A stretch of 64,000 nucleotides of DNA from contig OX359191.1 of assembly GCA_947172415.1 (NCBI GenBank), forward strand, positions 9,064,996 through 9,128,995. Direction: 5' to 3'. Position 1 is the stretch's first letter; each line of letters opens with the position of its first letter. Below, piece after piece: positions 55,085-64,000 of this stretch. Under the pieces are notes generated by a model. It had not been told where the DNA came from and made no database searches. It saw only the letters and a program-made list of their open reading frames with translations. The stretch is from Chondrosia reniformis (taxonomy: Eukaryota; Porifera; Demospongiae; Chondrillida; Chondrillidae). The position numbers were made by a program, and so were the translations under genes.

Positions 55085-58000
55085 ATGGATACGAAAGCTG
55101 GTATTCGTGTTGTTCGTGGTCCGGATTGGGCTTGCGAAGATCAAGATGGTGGAGAAGGAACCGTAGGAACGGTGGTAGAGATTTTAGAGGATGAAGAACC
55201 AGATGGATCTGGTTCATCTCTGAGGAAGAGCGTGATGGTGTACTGGGACAGTGGGGGCTGTACCAACTACAGGGTCGGTCTGAACGGAAAGTACGATCTG
55301 CGCCTGTTCGACAACGCTCAGCTAGGTCAGGTTGCTAGGGGATACTTTATAATTATTAAGTAATAATTTAACTCAAGTTGTTCGCTATTAACCAGAATCA
55401 TTGCCGCAAAATTGTAGTCGGCCATTTTGTTATTTCAATCTACGTTGTCCCTAAGTATAGTTAGGTACCAAATGTCGGTTGGTATGTGTCTACTGAGTGT
55501 GTCTGGCATTAGGTGTCCACCACTCAACAGTCACATGTGATGGGTGCCAGGAGACGCCTCTGCTCGGCTTGCGGTGGAAATGTGCCATCTGCTATGACTA
55601 CGACCTTTGTACCAAGTGCTACATGAGTGGAAAACACGAACTGGAGCACAGATTCCTGAGATATGACCACCCGTCTGCCGAGAGGTAAGCTACTCCTTCA
55701 ACAATATCTATTAAATTTTACTAGTTCTACAAGTCTTTGTTTAATTTACCAAGTTTGCCTACAAATTGTGTGTTTTATGACACTTTACATTGCAATTCAT
55801 TCACAGGGTGCCTATCAAGGAGAGAAGCACTTCGGACTGTGTGATGGCAAAGGGGCTGTTTGAGGGTGCCAAAGTGAGGAGAGGGAAGGACTGGGCCTGG
55901 GGAGACCAGGATGGTAAGCACACATCAAATCTTCTTTTCCTTTCATAGCTGCTTTGTTTCTTGTTGTTATGGTTACCTGCTGTAGGAGGTGAAGGACACT
56001 GTGGTATACTAAGAAAGATAAGAGGATGGGAAACTGAAAGCTATGTGAGTTAACCAATCAAATTAAAGTATTAATTGTCCAATCAGATTGTAGTATTATC
56101 TAGCCACTGACTCTTAATATAGAGAAGCGTTGTAGAGGTGGAATGGGAGAACTCGGACAGTAAGAACATCTACAGGATTGGCCACAAGGGTAGAGTGGAC
56201 CTAAAGTATGTGGAAGCTGCTGAATGGGGTACCTACTACTTTGAACACCTTCCTGTTCTTGGTGAGTGTTCATATGAAGAAATACAATTGAGTGAACTGC
56301 ACTGTTTCATCCACCAGTCCTAGAAACCTCCCTCCTTTTATGTTGCCATGGTAACCCATATGCACACAAATGCAGGGATGCAAGCTATGACCTTTGACCC
56401 TTAGGTACTACCCCAGGCCCCCCACCTGGGACATCTGAACATGCTATAATTGCCTCAGGTGATGTTGTCAAGGTAACACTGGATTTAGATGTATTTAAAG
56501 AAATGCAGCAAGGCCATGGAGGATGGAATGACAAAATGGTGGAGGTAACAGTTGTAGTGCTGTCTATGTGAGACCCTGTATGCTGTGTGTATAAGAGGAT
56601 ACATGTGTGCAGTGTCTGGATAAGCGGGGAACTGTACACTCAGTTCTTGAGAGTGGGGACATTAGAGTCAACTATCCTGGAAGGGCTTGGACAATGAACC
56701 CGGCCTGTCTTGTGAGAGTGAGTTGGCTCCTCCTCCAGAGCTGACGTGCGACTTTTTCATGTTTGGTGCTGTCCTGCAGGTTAACGAGGGTCACAGAGAG
56801 GTACATCGCCCATTCACCTCAGAGCTTCCGGTTAACGAGGGTGAAGCACCCAAGCCAGTGGATACTGCAGACAAAGAGACTGTCCCTTCATCAACAGGTG
56901 GGAGTGGTCAAGAGGAGCAGATCTCAGAACTTGACTCCCAATTAGGAGTGAGTGTATTAGGATTCCCTTAGAGACTATAGGGATGGGTGTGTCACTTGAG
57001 GGATGGGTGTGTCGCTTGAGGGATGGGTGTGTCACTTGAGGGATGGGTGTGCCACTTGAGGGATGGGTGTGTCACTTGAGGGATGGGTGTGTCACTTGAG
57101 GGATGGGTGTGTCACTTGAGGGATGGGTGTGCCACTTGAGGGATGGGTGTGCCACTTGAGGGATGGGTGTGCCACTTGAGGGATGGGTGTGCCACTTGAG
57201 GGATGGGTGTGCCACTTGAGGGATGGGTGTGCCACTTGAGGGATGGGTGTGCCACTTGAGGGATGGGTGTGCCACTTGAGGGATGGGTGTGCCACTTGAG
57301 GGATGGGTGTGCCACTTGAGGGATGGGTGTGTCACTTGAGGGATGGGTGTGTCACTTGAGGGATGGGTGTGTCACTTGAGGGATGGGTGTGTCACTTGAG
57401 GGATGGGTGTGTCACTTGAGGGATGGGTGTGTCACTTGAGGGATGGGTGTGCCACTTGAGGGATGGGTGTGCCACTTGAGGGATGGGTGTGTCACTTGAG
57501 GGATGGGTGTGCCACTTGAGGGATGGGTGTATGAAAATCTATTGATATTGTGCAATAAATTTTCTCCAGTTCCATTTGTTCTCAAAGGGAGATGTAATCC
57601 GAGTAATTGAGGACATAGCACTCTGTCATGAGCTGCAGCAAAATCATGGAGAATGGAATGATGACATGGCTCTGGTGAGTGAGGAGATTCCTTTCATTAA
57701 TGAAGAGCCAGATCTACAGGATTATAATATGCCCTGTGTAGTGTCTTGGCCAGTTGGGTCATGTAGTCAATGTGTTTGATAGCGGAGATGCTCGAGTAAA
57801 AGTTAATGGATACACTTGGACATACAACCCCAAGTGCCTGACCCTAGCACCAGGGGAAACCCCCCCAGATGTCCCAGGTAGTGTGTAGTGCATATCAGAA
57901 CGCTTGTAATGTATTAATGATCTGCCCTTGTGTACGGTTCAGATGAAGAGCTGCAATCAGACCTGACTATGCAGTTGCTGGGCATGCTTGACCATCCCAT

Positions 58001-61000
58001 GGCACTGGTGGCCGCTGCTGCTATGGGAGACGTTGACCGAGTTAAACAAGCACTAACAAAGAGACCTGAATCTGTGAGCAGTGTTGTTCCATTTCATAGT
58101 CCTATTACACTCTAAAGACTGGTATACCTATGAAGGCCTCTCTAACCTCTAACCTCTAACCTCTAAATGTGTCTCCTACAGCAAGATGTCATTTCTTTGT
58201 GCACTTCACAATACCAGTGTAGCCCTGATAATAATGCTATTAAAAGCCATCAATGTCCCTGTGTAGCTTAGGTAATACATATCTAAGGGTTTTGTTTTGT
58301 GTATTGCTGCATATATAAGGTGGATGAGAAGATTCAGGACAAGACAGCTCTCCACTTGGCCTGTGCTCGTGGGAATCTGGAGCTCGCTAAAGTGTTACTT
58401 GAGCATAATGCAAATGTGAATGTACAGGTAAGATGTATGCACACTGTATGACATCACTTCCCTTGCTCCATGACATCACTTCCTGTATTTCCTGTTCAGG
58501 ATGAAGATGGTAACCGACCTTTGCATGTTTGTGCTATAAAGAATGAGCCAGAAATAGCAGATTTACTAGTTGCCTGCCACGCAAATCCCAATCTACTAAA
58601 CCACAATGGTCACACGCCACTCTTAATTGCCTGTGGGAAGAGCTACCCTTCTGTCGTAAGGAGCCTGCTGAAGGTAGAGGATATCGACCTCAGTATTCAG
58701 GTGCTTGATGAACTGAATTACTATTTATTAACAGTCGTATATTCAAAGTTATAGTTGTATGTGAATGTGTGTGTGTGTGTAGGATGGAGATGGAGACACT
58801 GCCCTCCATGAAGCTTGTATGAAGAGGAGCTTGCCTTCTGTAAAAGCCCTGCTTGACAGAGGGGCAGATCCTTCCATTCAAAATAACAATTCCTTCAACT
58901 GCCTCCACATGGCGGCCAAAACTGGAATGTTAGCGTAAGTGACTTCTTCTATCTCAGTGTTTGAAGGTTTTTGCACAATATGACAGGTTCTGCCATCATT
59001 ATTTTGTAGTGCATTTGATCAAATGCTGCAGAGTTACCCGCATCTACTGAATGTGAAGAAGGGGGATGGATATAGTAGTCTTCACTTGGCCTCACTGAAT
59101 GGGTTTTCCCCTTTAGTACAGCTCCTTCTTGAGCAGGTGAGGCATACAAGTCCTTGCAAGTTCCAACATTAATCTTCAGTTGTCAGTTGACATTCACTCC
59201 ATTTTCCTCCGGTAGCCCAAATGTGACATTGATGCGGTGACCCATGAGGGTGCCACAGCACTGCACCTTGCAGTGTCAAATGGCCACGCCAGTATTGTTG
59301 AGCTCCTGGTAGGACATGGGATCGATCTCAATATGATTGACAAGAATGGCTGCACAGCCCTACACCTGATACTCGGAAGGGACACTGTGGTTGGCGTCCA
59401 GGATAGCGCAACCCAGCTCACTCAGGTGTGTAACCCAACAGATCCACTGCATCTCTAAGCATCTCTATTGATATCTTGAAGTTGCAGTGAATGTGAAAAG
59501 TCATGTCCTAAGCTATGACAGTGATTGTGGCCAATCCATCACATAATCACTTCTGATAAGGAAACCACAAGCTTTTTTGCTTTTGGGGATACTTATTAGC
59601 AGACTAGCCACTCAAACTTACATCATATGCCATACTGTCCTAATAAGCCGTCTATGGCTCAACCATCTTTTTGAGTGGCTAACTTCAGTTCCACCCATTA
59701 GCTCATTGCGCTCCTCAGGAGACATGAGTGGGTAGGGTAATATCCAGAGTTCAATGATGATGATACAGTTTTTTCAGCAATTGAATGCTTTGACCCTGAG
59801 GTCTTCATCAATAAGAATGTAATTATATGTACAATAACCACAAAACTCTTAATCACTTCTGCTCTCCTCTCCTCAGATCATGAAGGATATTTCACCGACT
59901 GTCCCAGACCCCATGTTGGGGTCTGCGGCAATGGCCTGCCTTCTTGTTCGAGAAGGAGCAGACTTTAGAAGGATGGGTAATGATCACCACGTCACCATGA
60001 GCCCAATTGAACTTTGCACTGAAAGTGTGCCGCCCGAACTGTTGACCAAATATTCAGATGAAAAGTTAGCTGCACAATACAGTTGTGCAATAAGGCTCCT
60101 TCCAGAGACTACATGTACTTATGTACACACATACGTAGAACAGATATAAAGGGGGTAATACGTGCGCATGTGATTTATTAAGCAATCATAGAAATAAGAA
60201 GCTATAATCATCTACTTCTTCACTTTACTAAAGACACTGTGATCTTGTGATGTTAATTCATAAAGGTGCATTGTTTAGCAGATTGATGCACTCTGCACTC
60301 TGCACTCTGCACTTAGATCTTCCTTTTGGAATTCACTTCGCAAGCACCCAAAACCCACTCCTCAAGACTTTCTCGAGGAGGAGCCTCCAAAGAAACCTCA
60401 GACAGACACAGAATCTTCAGGGACAGCAGTTACCATGGCAACACCAGCTAAATTTTCAGGAACTGACATTGTCAAAAGTGTTTCCTCAAAGTAAGTTGGT
60501 TACTATGGCAACACTTTCTAAGCTCTTCCTACTAAGCTCCATTCATATCCACTTATATCAACAGAAGTGATACGGACAGGAAACAAACACTCTCTTCACC
60601 TCCACCTGTTAAAGCCAGTGTTTCCATGCCTGTTACCACGGTTATGCCTGAGGTTGTAGAGGAGACTTGTATTCTCTGTGATGAAGACATTAATGTGGTC
60701 ATTCTGCCGTGTCAGCATGCAGTGTTGTGCGAGGTGCATGCAAAAGGGGCGCGCAAGTGTCCCCAGTGCAAGGTACAGTGACACACCCCTTGGCTCTCTG
60801 TTAGCCCCTTCCCTTCTGGGCCACTTGGGAAGTACTTGTCATTTGTATGTCACTTGGTAGACTTGTTGCCTTGTGTGTCGACTCCCTTTTGTCTCCCCTT
60901 GCCTGCTCTGCTGTGTAGGAGACTGTAGAATCTGTACAGGCAATCTTTAATCGCAAAGTAGAACTCTGTCTTCTCTGTGACAAGACTGTGACTGTTCTCC

Positions 61001-62017
61001 TGAAGCCGTGTGACCACATTGTTCTCTGCAAGGAGCATGGAAAGACTGCCAAGAAATGTCCAATGTGCAGGGTATGGAACGTGTGTGTGTTCAGTTAAAC
61101 TGTTTTTAATCATATCAAATTATAAGAGTACTATTAATGACTTGAATTTTGACAGCTGTTTTCCTTCTGAGATTTGATTTTCTGTCTATCAACTTGTTAT
61201 TCCAAACTTTGTATGTTCCCATGATATAATAATATGATTTGTTTTCTATTCAGGAGAAGATAACTGCTTTGAAGCAGCTTTGTGTTGGGTGCCTGAGAGT
61301 AGAGGGAACTGTCACACTGAAACCTTGTGATCACATGACTTGCCAAGGTTGGACTGCCCTGCTACATCCTTATTATCTGCCTTATTCCAAAATTGGCCAT
61401 GAATCTGTTGAGCAGTTGTATGTAAATTTAATTGTGTTAAGTAACCATTGAATATATCTCCCAGGAGTATACAGCATCACCATACAAGTACTTTCACAGT
61501 GCTAATTAAACTGGTCCTTGTCCACTGAAATCCTGTCAATAAAGTAATGAAAACTAAATTCTTCTCTTCGTTTGTTAGATTGTGCAATAAATATGAAGAA
61601 ATGCCTAGAATGTAGGGTAACCATAGAAACCAAAAAGGGTCTGGAAAGTGATACATCTCGAGGTATATTATGGCTACACACCAGAACACTCAAATACAAT
61701 AATATGTAAAAACTTACATCCTTACATTGACAAGCAGGGTCCTTTATATGAAGCATTTTAGGATTGGGTTAATGTACGTACGTATCCATTCCTAGTGAGT
61801 GCACTGTAGTGGCAAGCTCTACAATCTCCTTCTCTGTAATCCTCCCTGTACAGGTGCTCCATCCACTGAGAACAATGGTTGTCCAGTGTGCATGTTCAGA
61901 CAGAAGAATACAGCATTCATGTGTGGCCATCAGCTCTGCTATGAATGCTCGCTAAAAGTGGACACTTGTCCCATATGCACACAAGCCATCACTCATCGCA
62001 TCAAACTGTACGCATGA
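55085..62017 (+). CDS. MIB: Mind bomb E3 ubiquitin ligase (spliced)
   Basis: Mind bomb ubiquitinates Notch ligands for endocytosis in signal-sending cells. The start is at 55085 (MDTKAGIRVVRGPDW). Domains in order: MIB/HERC2 (exon 1, to 55325); ZZ zinc finger (CDGCQETPLLGLRWKCAIC, 55513-55684); second MIB/HERC2 (RRGKDWAWGDQDGGEGHCG, YRIGHKGRVDLKYV); two MIB repeats (GGWNDKMVE and YPGRAWTMNPACL; HGEWNDDMALV and VNGYTWTYNPKCL); ankyrin repeats at about 57945-60090 (DKTALHLACARGNLELAKVLL, GDTALHEACMKRS, GATALHLAVSNGHASIVELL); a Pro/Ser/Thr linker; then zinc-finger/RING modules. These are CILCDED..CPQC, CLLCDKT..CPMC, CVGC..CDHMTC..CLEC and CPVCMFRQKNTAFMCGH..CPIC, ending HRIKLYA with TGA at 62015-62017. 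The ending matches MIB1 (CPVC...LLY). About 20 exons. Confidence 0.93.
56976..57530. repeat. Homogeneous 20-bp minisatellite in Mind bomb intron
   Basis: About 27 exact-length 20-bp units, GGATGGGTGTG(T/C)CACTTGAG, differing almost only at the bracketed T/C. They lie in the intron between the exon ending at the GTGAGT donor near 56949 and the MIB-repeat exon starting near 57570. The minus strand reads as a long His/Pro/Ser repeat frame that is not a gene. Confidence 0.97.
59460..59870. other. Mind bomb intron of about 450 bp
   Basis: Intron between the last full ankyrin exon (ending near 59427) and the exon starting IMKDISPTVPD (59878). Nothing recognisable besides AT-rich sequence. Confidence 0.5.
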
Positions 62018-62137
62018 ATATCGTTATTGTACTGTTGTGGGTCAAAGTTTTCTGTTACACCCCGGGGGCGGGGGCTTGCTTAACTTTTTGTTAATAGTCT
62101 TTTGATAGAACTTATTTGGAAAGTGACCCAGAAAAAG
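62018..62137. promoter_or_regulatory. Short gap between Mind bomb and CCDC50-like gene
   Basis: 120 bp hold the 3' flank of Mind bomb and the promoter/5' UTR of the next gene in the same direction. It contains a GC-rich CCCCGGGGGCGGGGG stretch (about 62060-62074), a candidate GC box. Confidence 0.45.
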
Positions 62138-64000
62138 ATGACGACAGCGAACAGTGTCTCGAAGGAAGAGCTCCCCCAAAAGGGATCAGGTAAGCTAAGC
62201 TAAGCGACTTGTTCAGGTCGGGAGGACCTGGTGTCCTTTCCTACTCCACCGGACGCCACTATCAGATCGAAGTAAACAATGTAAGATAATAATATTGACG
62301 TGATCGACGCCTTAATCCTTGCAGAGAGCATAGAGAGATACTTTGCGGTAGAAAGCGTAGCCGATTAAACCCCACGCGTCTATAATCGGGAGGCTATCAT
62401 AGTGATTAAGTGTGTAACCCAAGTATCCTATTAAAATACCACTATGTAGTTACCGCTTCATGTATGAGTCGTGTGTGGCTATGTCTACCAATCAAGTGTG
62501 ACCGGGTCAGACATTCTGGCTAAGCGTGCGATAGGTACAAATATAGTGAACTTCCTTCGTCTTCAAGACTTTGTCTTAGAATGTACATTATCAACTCTGG
62601 AGTATGGCTTCAGTCGGTTAATGACGCCGCGCCTGCCCCAACGCCTCTTTGTGTTACTAAATACGTACGAGTTGTATTTTCTTTATTGCTTGTTTAAAAT
62701 TTGATCATTTCTTCACTTTCAATATAATATACGTATAGTTTTCTCTCTCTTCTCTGACTCTACATAATGAAAGAGGAGGGGCAGCCTACAGGGGAGGGGC
62801 AGCCCACAGGGGAGGGGGCAGCCCACAGGGGAGGGGCAGCCTACAGGAGAGGGGCAGCCCACAGGGGAGGGGCAGCCTACAGGGGAGGGGCAGCCTACAG
62901 GGGAGGGGCAGTCCACAGGGGAGGGGGCAGCCTACAGGGGAGGGGCAGCCTACAGGGGAGGGGCAACCTACAGGGGAGGGGCAGCCTACAGGGGAGGGGC
63001 AGCCTACAGGAGAGGGGGCAGACCTTTGTGCACATTGTGCATACACAACTAATTAAAGATCAAAGGGGAAATGTAGACAACCTGCAATGCAAATAAACTT
63101 CACTTGGTTGAACCATTGGTTGATTCATGTTGTATACCATCATAGTTAGATGTTTGTTATAAATCTACGTAGGGGCTTTCATTGAAATTGTTTAGTTTCA
63201 AATTCATTGTAGCAGAGATAGTTGAATGCATTCTGCTTGTGTATTATTAGGCATTCAACAGACAGATCCTTCTCCTGTTGTGCCATATTTAACCCTCACA
63301 TTCTGATCTAACCTTTCAGTCATAAAGAATTTCAAGGTCTTAGAGGACAATGCCTTTGCTCAGAAGTTACAAGAGGAGGAATGTGGGTTGACCTCTGTGC
63401 TTTAGAACACTTGTCTGAAGTCTTGAGAGAATGTTGTTTGTGTATGTATCTAGTTGAGCAGTATTACAATGGCAATGTGCTAACCAGAAGAACTGCACAG
63501 CAGGACTTCCAGCTAGCTCAAAAGTTAGCCAAAAAACTGCAAGGACAAGAGAATCAAGCATATCATGAGTTGAAAGAGAGGTGAATTTTTCTGTGAAAAT
63601 CCACCAACCCACCCATTCATCCATCCACTCACCTCCACCCACTCACCCACTCACCTCCACCCACTCGCCCACTCACCCATCCATCCATAAACTCACTCAC
63701 TGTTATTTGGTGATAGAGAGAGAGAAGACTCGGAGTTGGCAACTGAGCTGAACTCGGCAGAGTTAGCTGAAAAGGAGCGCATGAGAGAGAACATGAGAAA
63801 ACTGGCCGTGAGTTATTTCAATTATCCTGTCAAACCTTTGATTTATTCAATACCGATGCCCCTTGTGCACTCTAGTTGGAGGATGAGAGGTCTGCAACAG
63901 CCTGTCAAGATGAGGTGAGCTGTCAGACTAGACCTTTGTTCAAACGCCTCATTATCAATCATATTTCTTTAGGAGATTGCGTGGAAGTTGCAAGAGAAAT
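62138..64000 (+). CDS. CCDC50: CCDC50-like coiled-coil protein, 5' part (cut by window end)
   Basis: CCDC50 (Ymer) is a cytosolic coiled-coil protein that binds ubiquitin chains and acts in EGFR and NF-kB signalling in vertebrates. Exons seen: 62138-62189 (MTTANSVSKEELPQKGS), 63320-63382 (VIKNFKVLEDNAFAQKLQEEE), 63454-63580 (EQYYNGNVLTRRTAQQDFQL, then AQKLAKKLQGQ), 63717-63807 (EDSELATELNSAELAEKERM), 63876-63914 and 63973 onward (EIAWKLQEK). All junctions are GT-AG and in phase. The pattern VLEDxxxAxxLQEEE followed by repeated LAxxLQ helices is that of CCDC50. The protein is charged, with no membrane segment. It continues past 64000. Confidence 0.8.
62768..63016. repeat. GGGGAGGGGCAGCC minisatellite in CCDC50-like intron 1
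   Basis: About fifteen units of 16-17 bp, GGGGAGGGGCAGCC(T/C)ACA. G-rich on the coding strand and able in principle to form G-quadruplexes. The reverse strand gives a Pro/Cys/Gly frame that is spurious. Confidence 0.95.
63598..63703. repeat. CCACCCACTCACC low-complexity tract in CCDC50-like intron
   Basis: Imperfect CCATCCA/CCACTCACC repeats occupy most of the short intron between exons 3 and 4 (63581-63716), upstream of the acceptor. Confidence 0.85.

Noticed and set aside
57072..57621. Long minus-strand frames of HTHPSSGTPIPQV-type repeats
   Set aside because: They are the translation of a 20-bp minisatellite in a Mind bomb intron.
61990..62189. Possible Mind bomb to CCDC50-like fusion transcript using GTACGC near 62008 and the TAG before 62109
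   Set aside because: The splice keeps one frame open in the next exon, but joining on to CCDC50 exon 2 is out of frame. The normal Mind bomb ending IKLYA-stop matches the family.
62719..63046. Pro/Cys/Gly-rich frames on both strands
   Set aside because: They come from the G-rich minisatellite in the CCDC50-like intron.

Overview
This window is eukaryotic, almost certainly metazoan. Its genes are split by many short GT-AG introns, intergenic gaps are small, and the families present are animal-type: a two-SH2 tyrosine phosphatase, Mind bomb, mitofusin, selenoprotein K, EMC1 and a CCDC50-like protein. Compact AT-rich DNA with dense small introns would suit an early-branching animal such as a demosponge. 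That is an inference; the sequence does not identify the species.

Region 1 (1 to about 22450) is satellite DNA. A 169-bp AT-rich unit is repeated head to tail for about 21 kb. It shows higher-order periods of 507 bp (3 units) and 1352 bp (8 units) and a roughly 5.2-kb segmental duplication. Five copies of a GC-richer, non-satellite element of about 667 bp interrupt it. The right edge holds diverged, inverted satellite copies and a palindrome. I find no supported gene here.

Region 2 (22.7-34.7 kb) holds four genes in two divergent pairs. EMC1 (minus) and selenoprotein K (plus) have start codons 64 bp apart. The selenoprotein K gene is complete, with an in-frame TGA selenocysteine codon and a good type II SECIS element in its 3' UTR. 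A gene-poor stretch of about 3.6 kb follows. Next come a PXYLP1-like phosphatase (minus) and a mitochondrial pyrimidine-nucleotide carrier (plus).

Region 3 (35.1-51.6 kb, minus) holds mitofusin and then two tandem paralogous SHP-type phosphatases, here called A and B. Both keep two SH2 domains, the PTP signature, the WPD loop, a YxN motif and a short proline-rich tail. Copy B has an acidic insertion inside its PTP domain. Several minisatellites lie directly on or beside splice sites; one array in copy A repeats an exon end together with its 5' splice site.

Region 4 (51.7-64 kb, plus) holds a C1orf50/DUF2452 gene (divergent from phosphatase B with a 64-bp gap), an intronless membrane-anchored PC-esterase/CPED1-like gene, a Mind bomb E3 ligase with four C-terminal zinc-finger/RING-like modules, and the 5' part of a CCDC50-like gene cut by the window end.

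Gene models were built by hand from reading frames, splice consensus and remembered family features. Exon edges given as exact were checked base by base; others are approximate. I recognised no tRNA, rRNA, CRISPR array or intact transposon.
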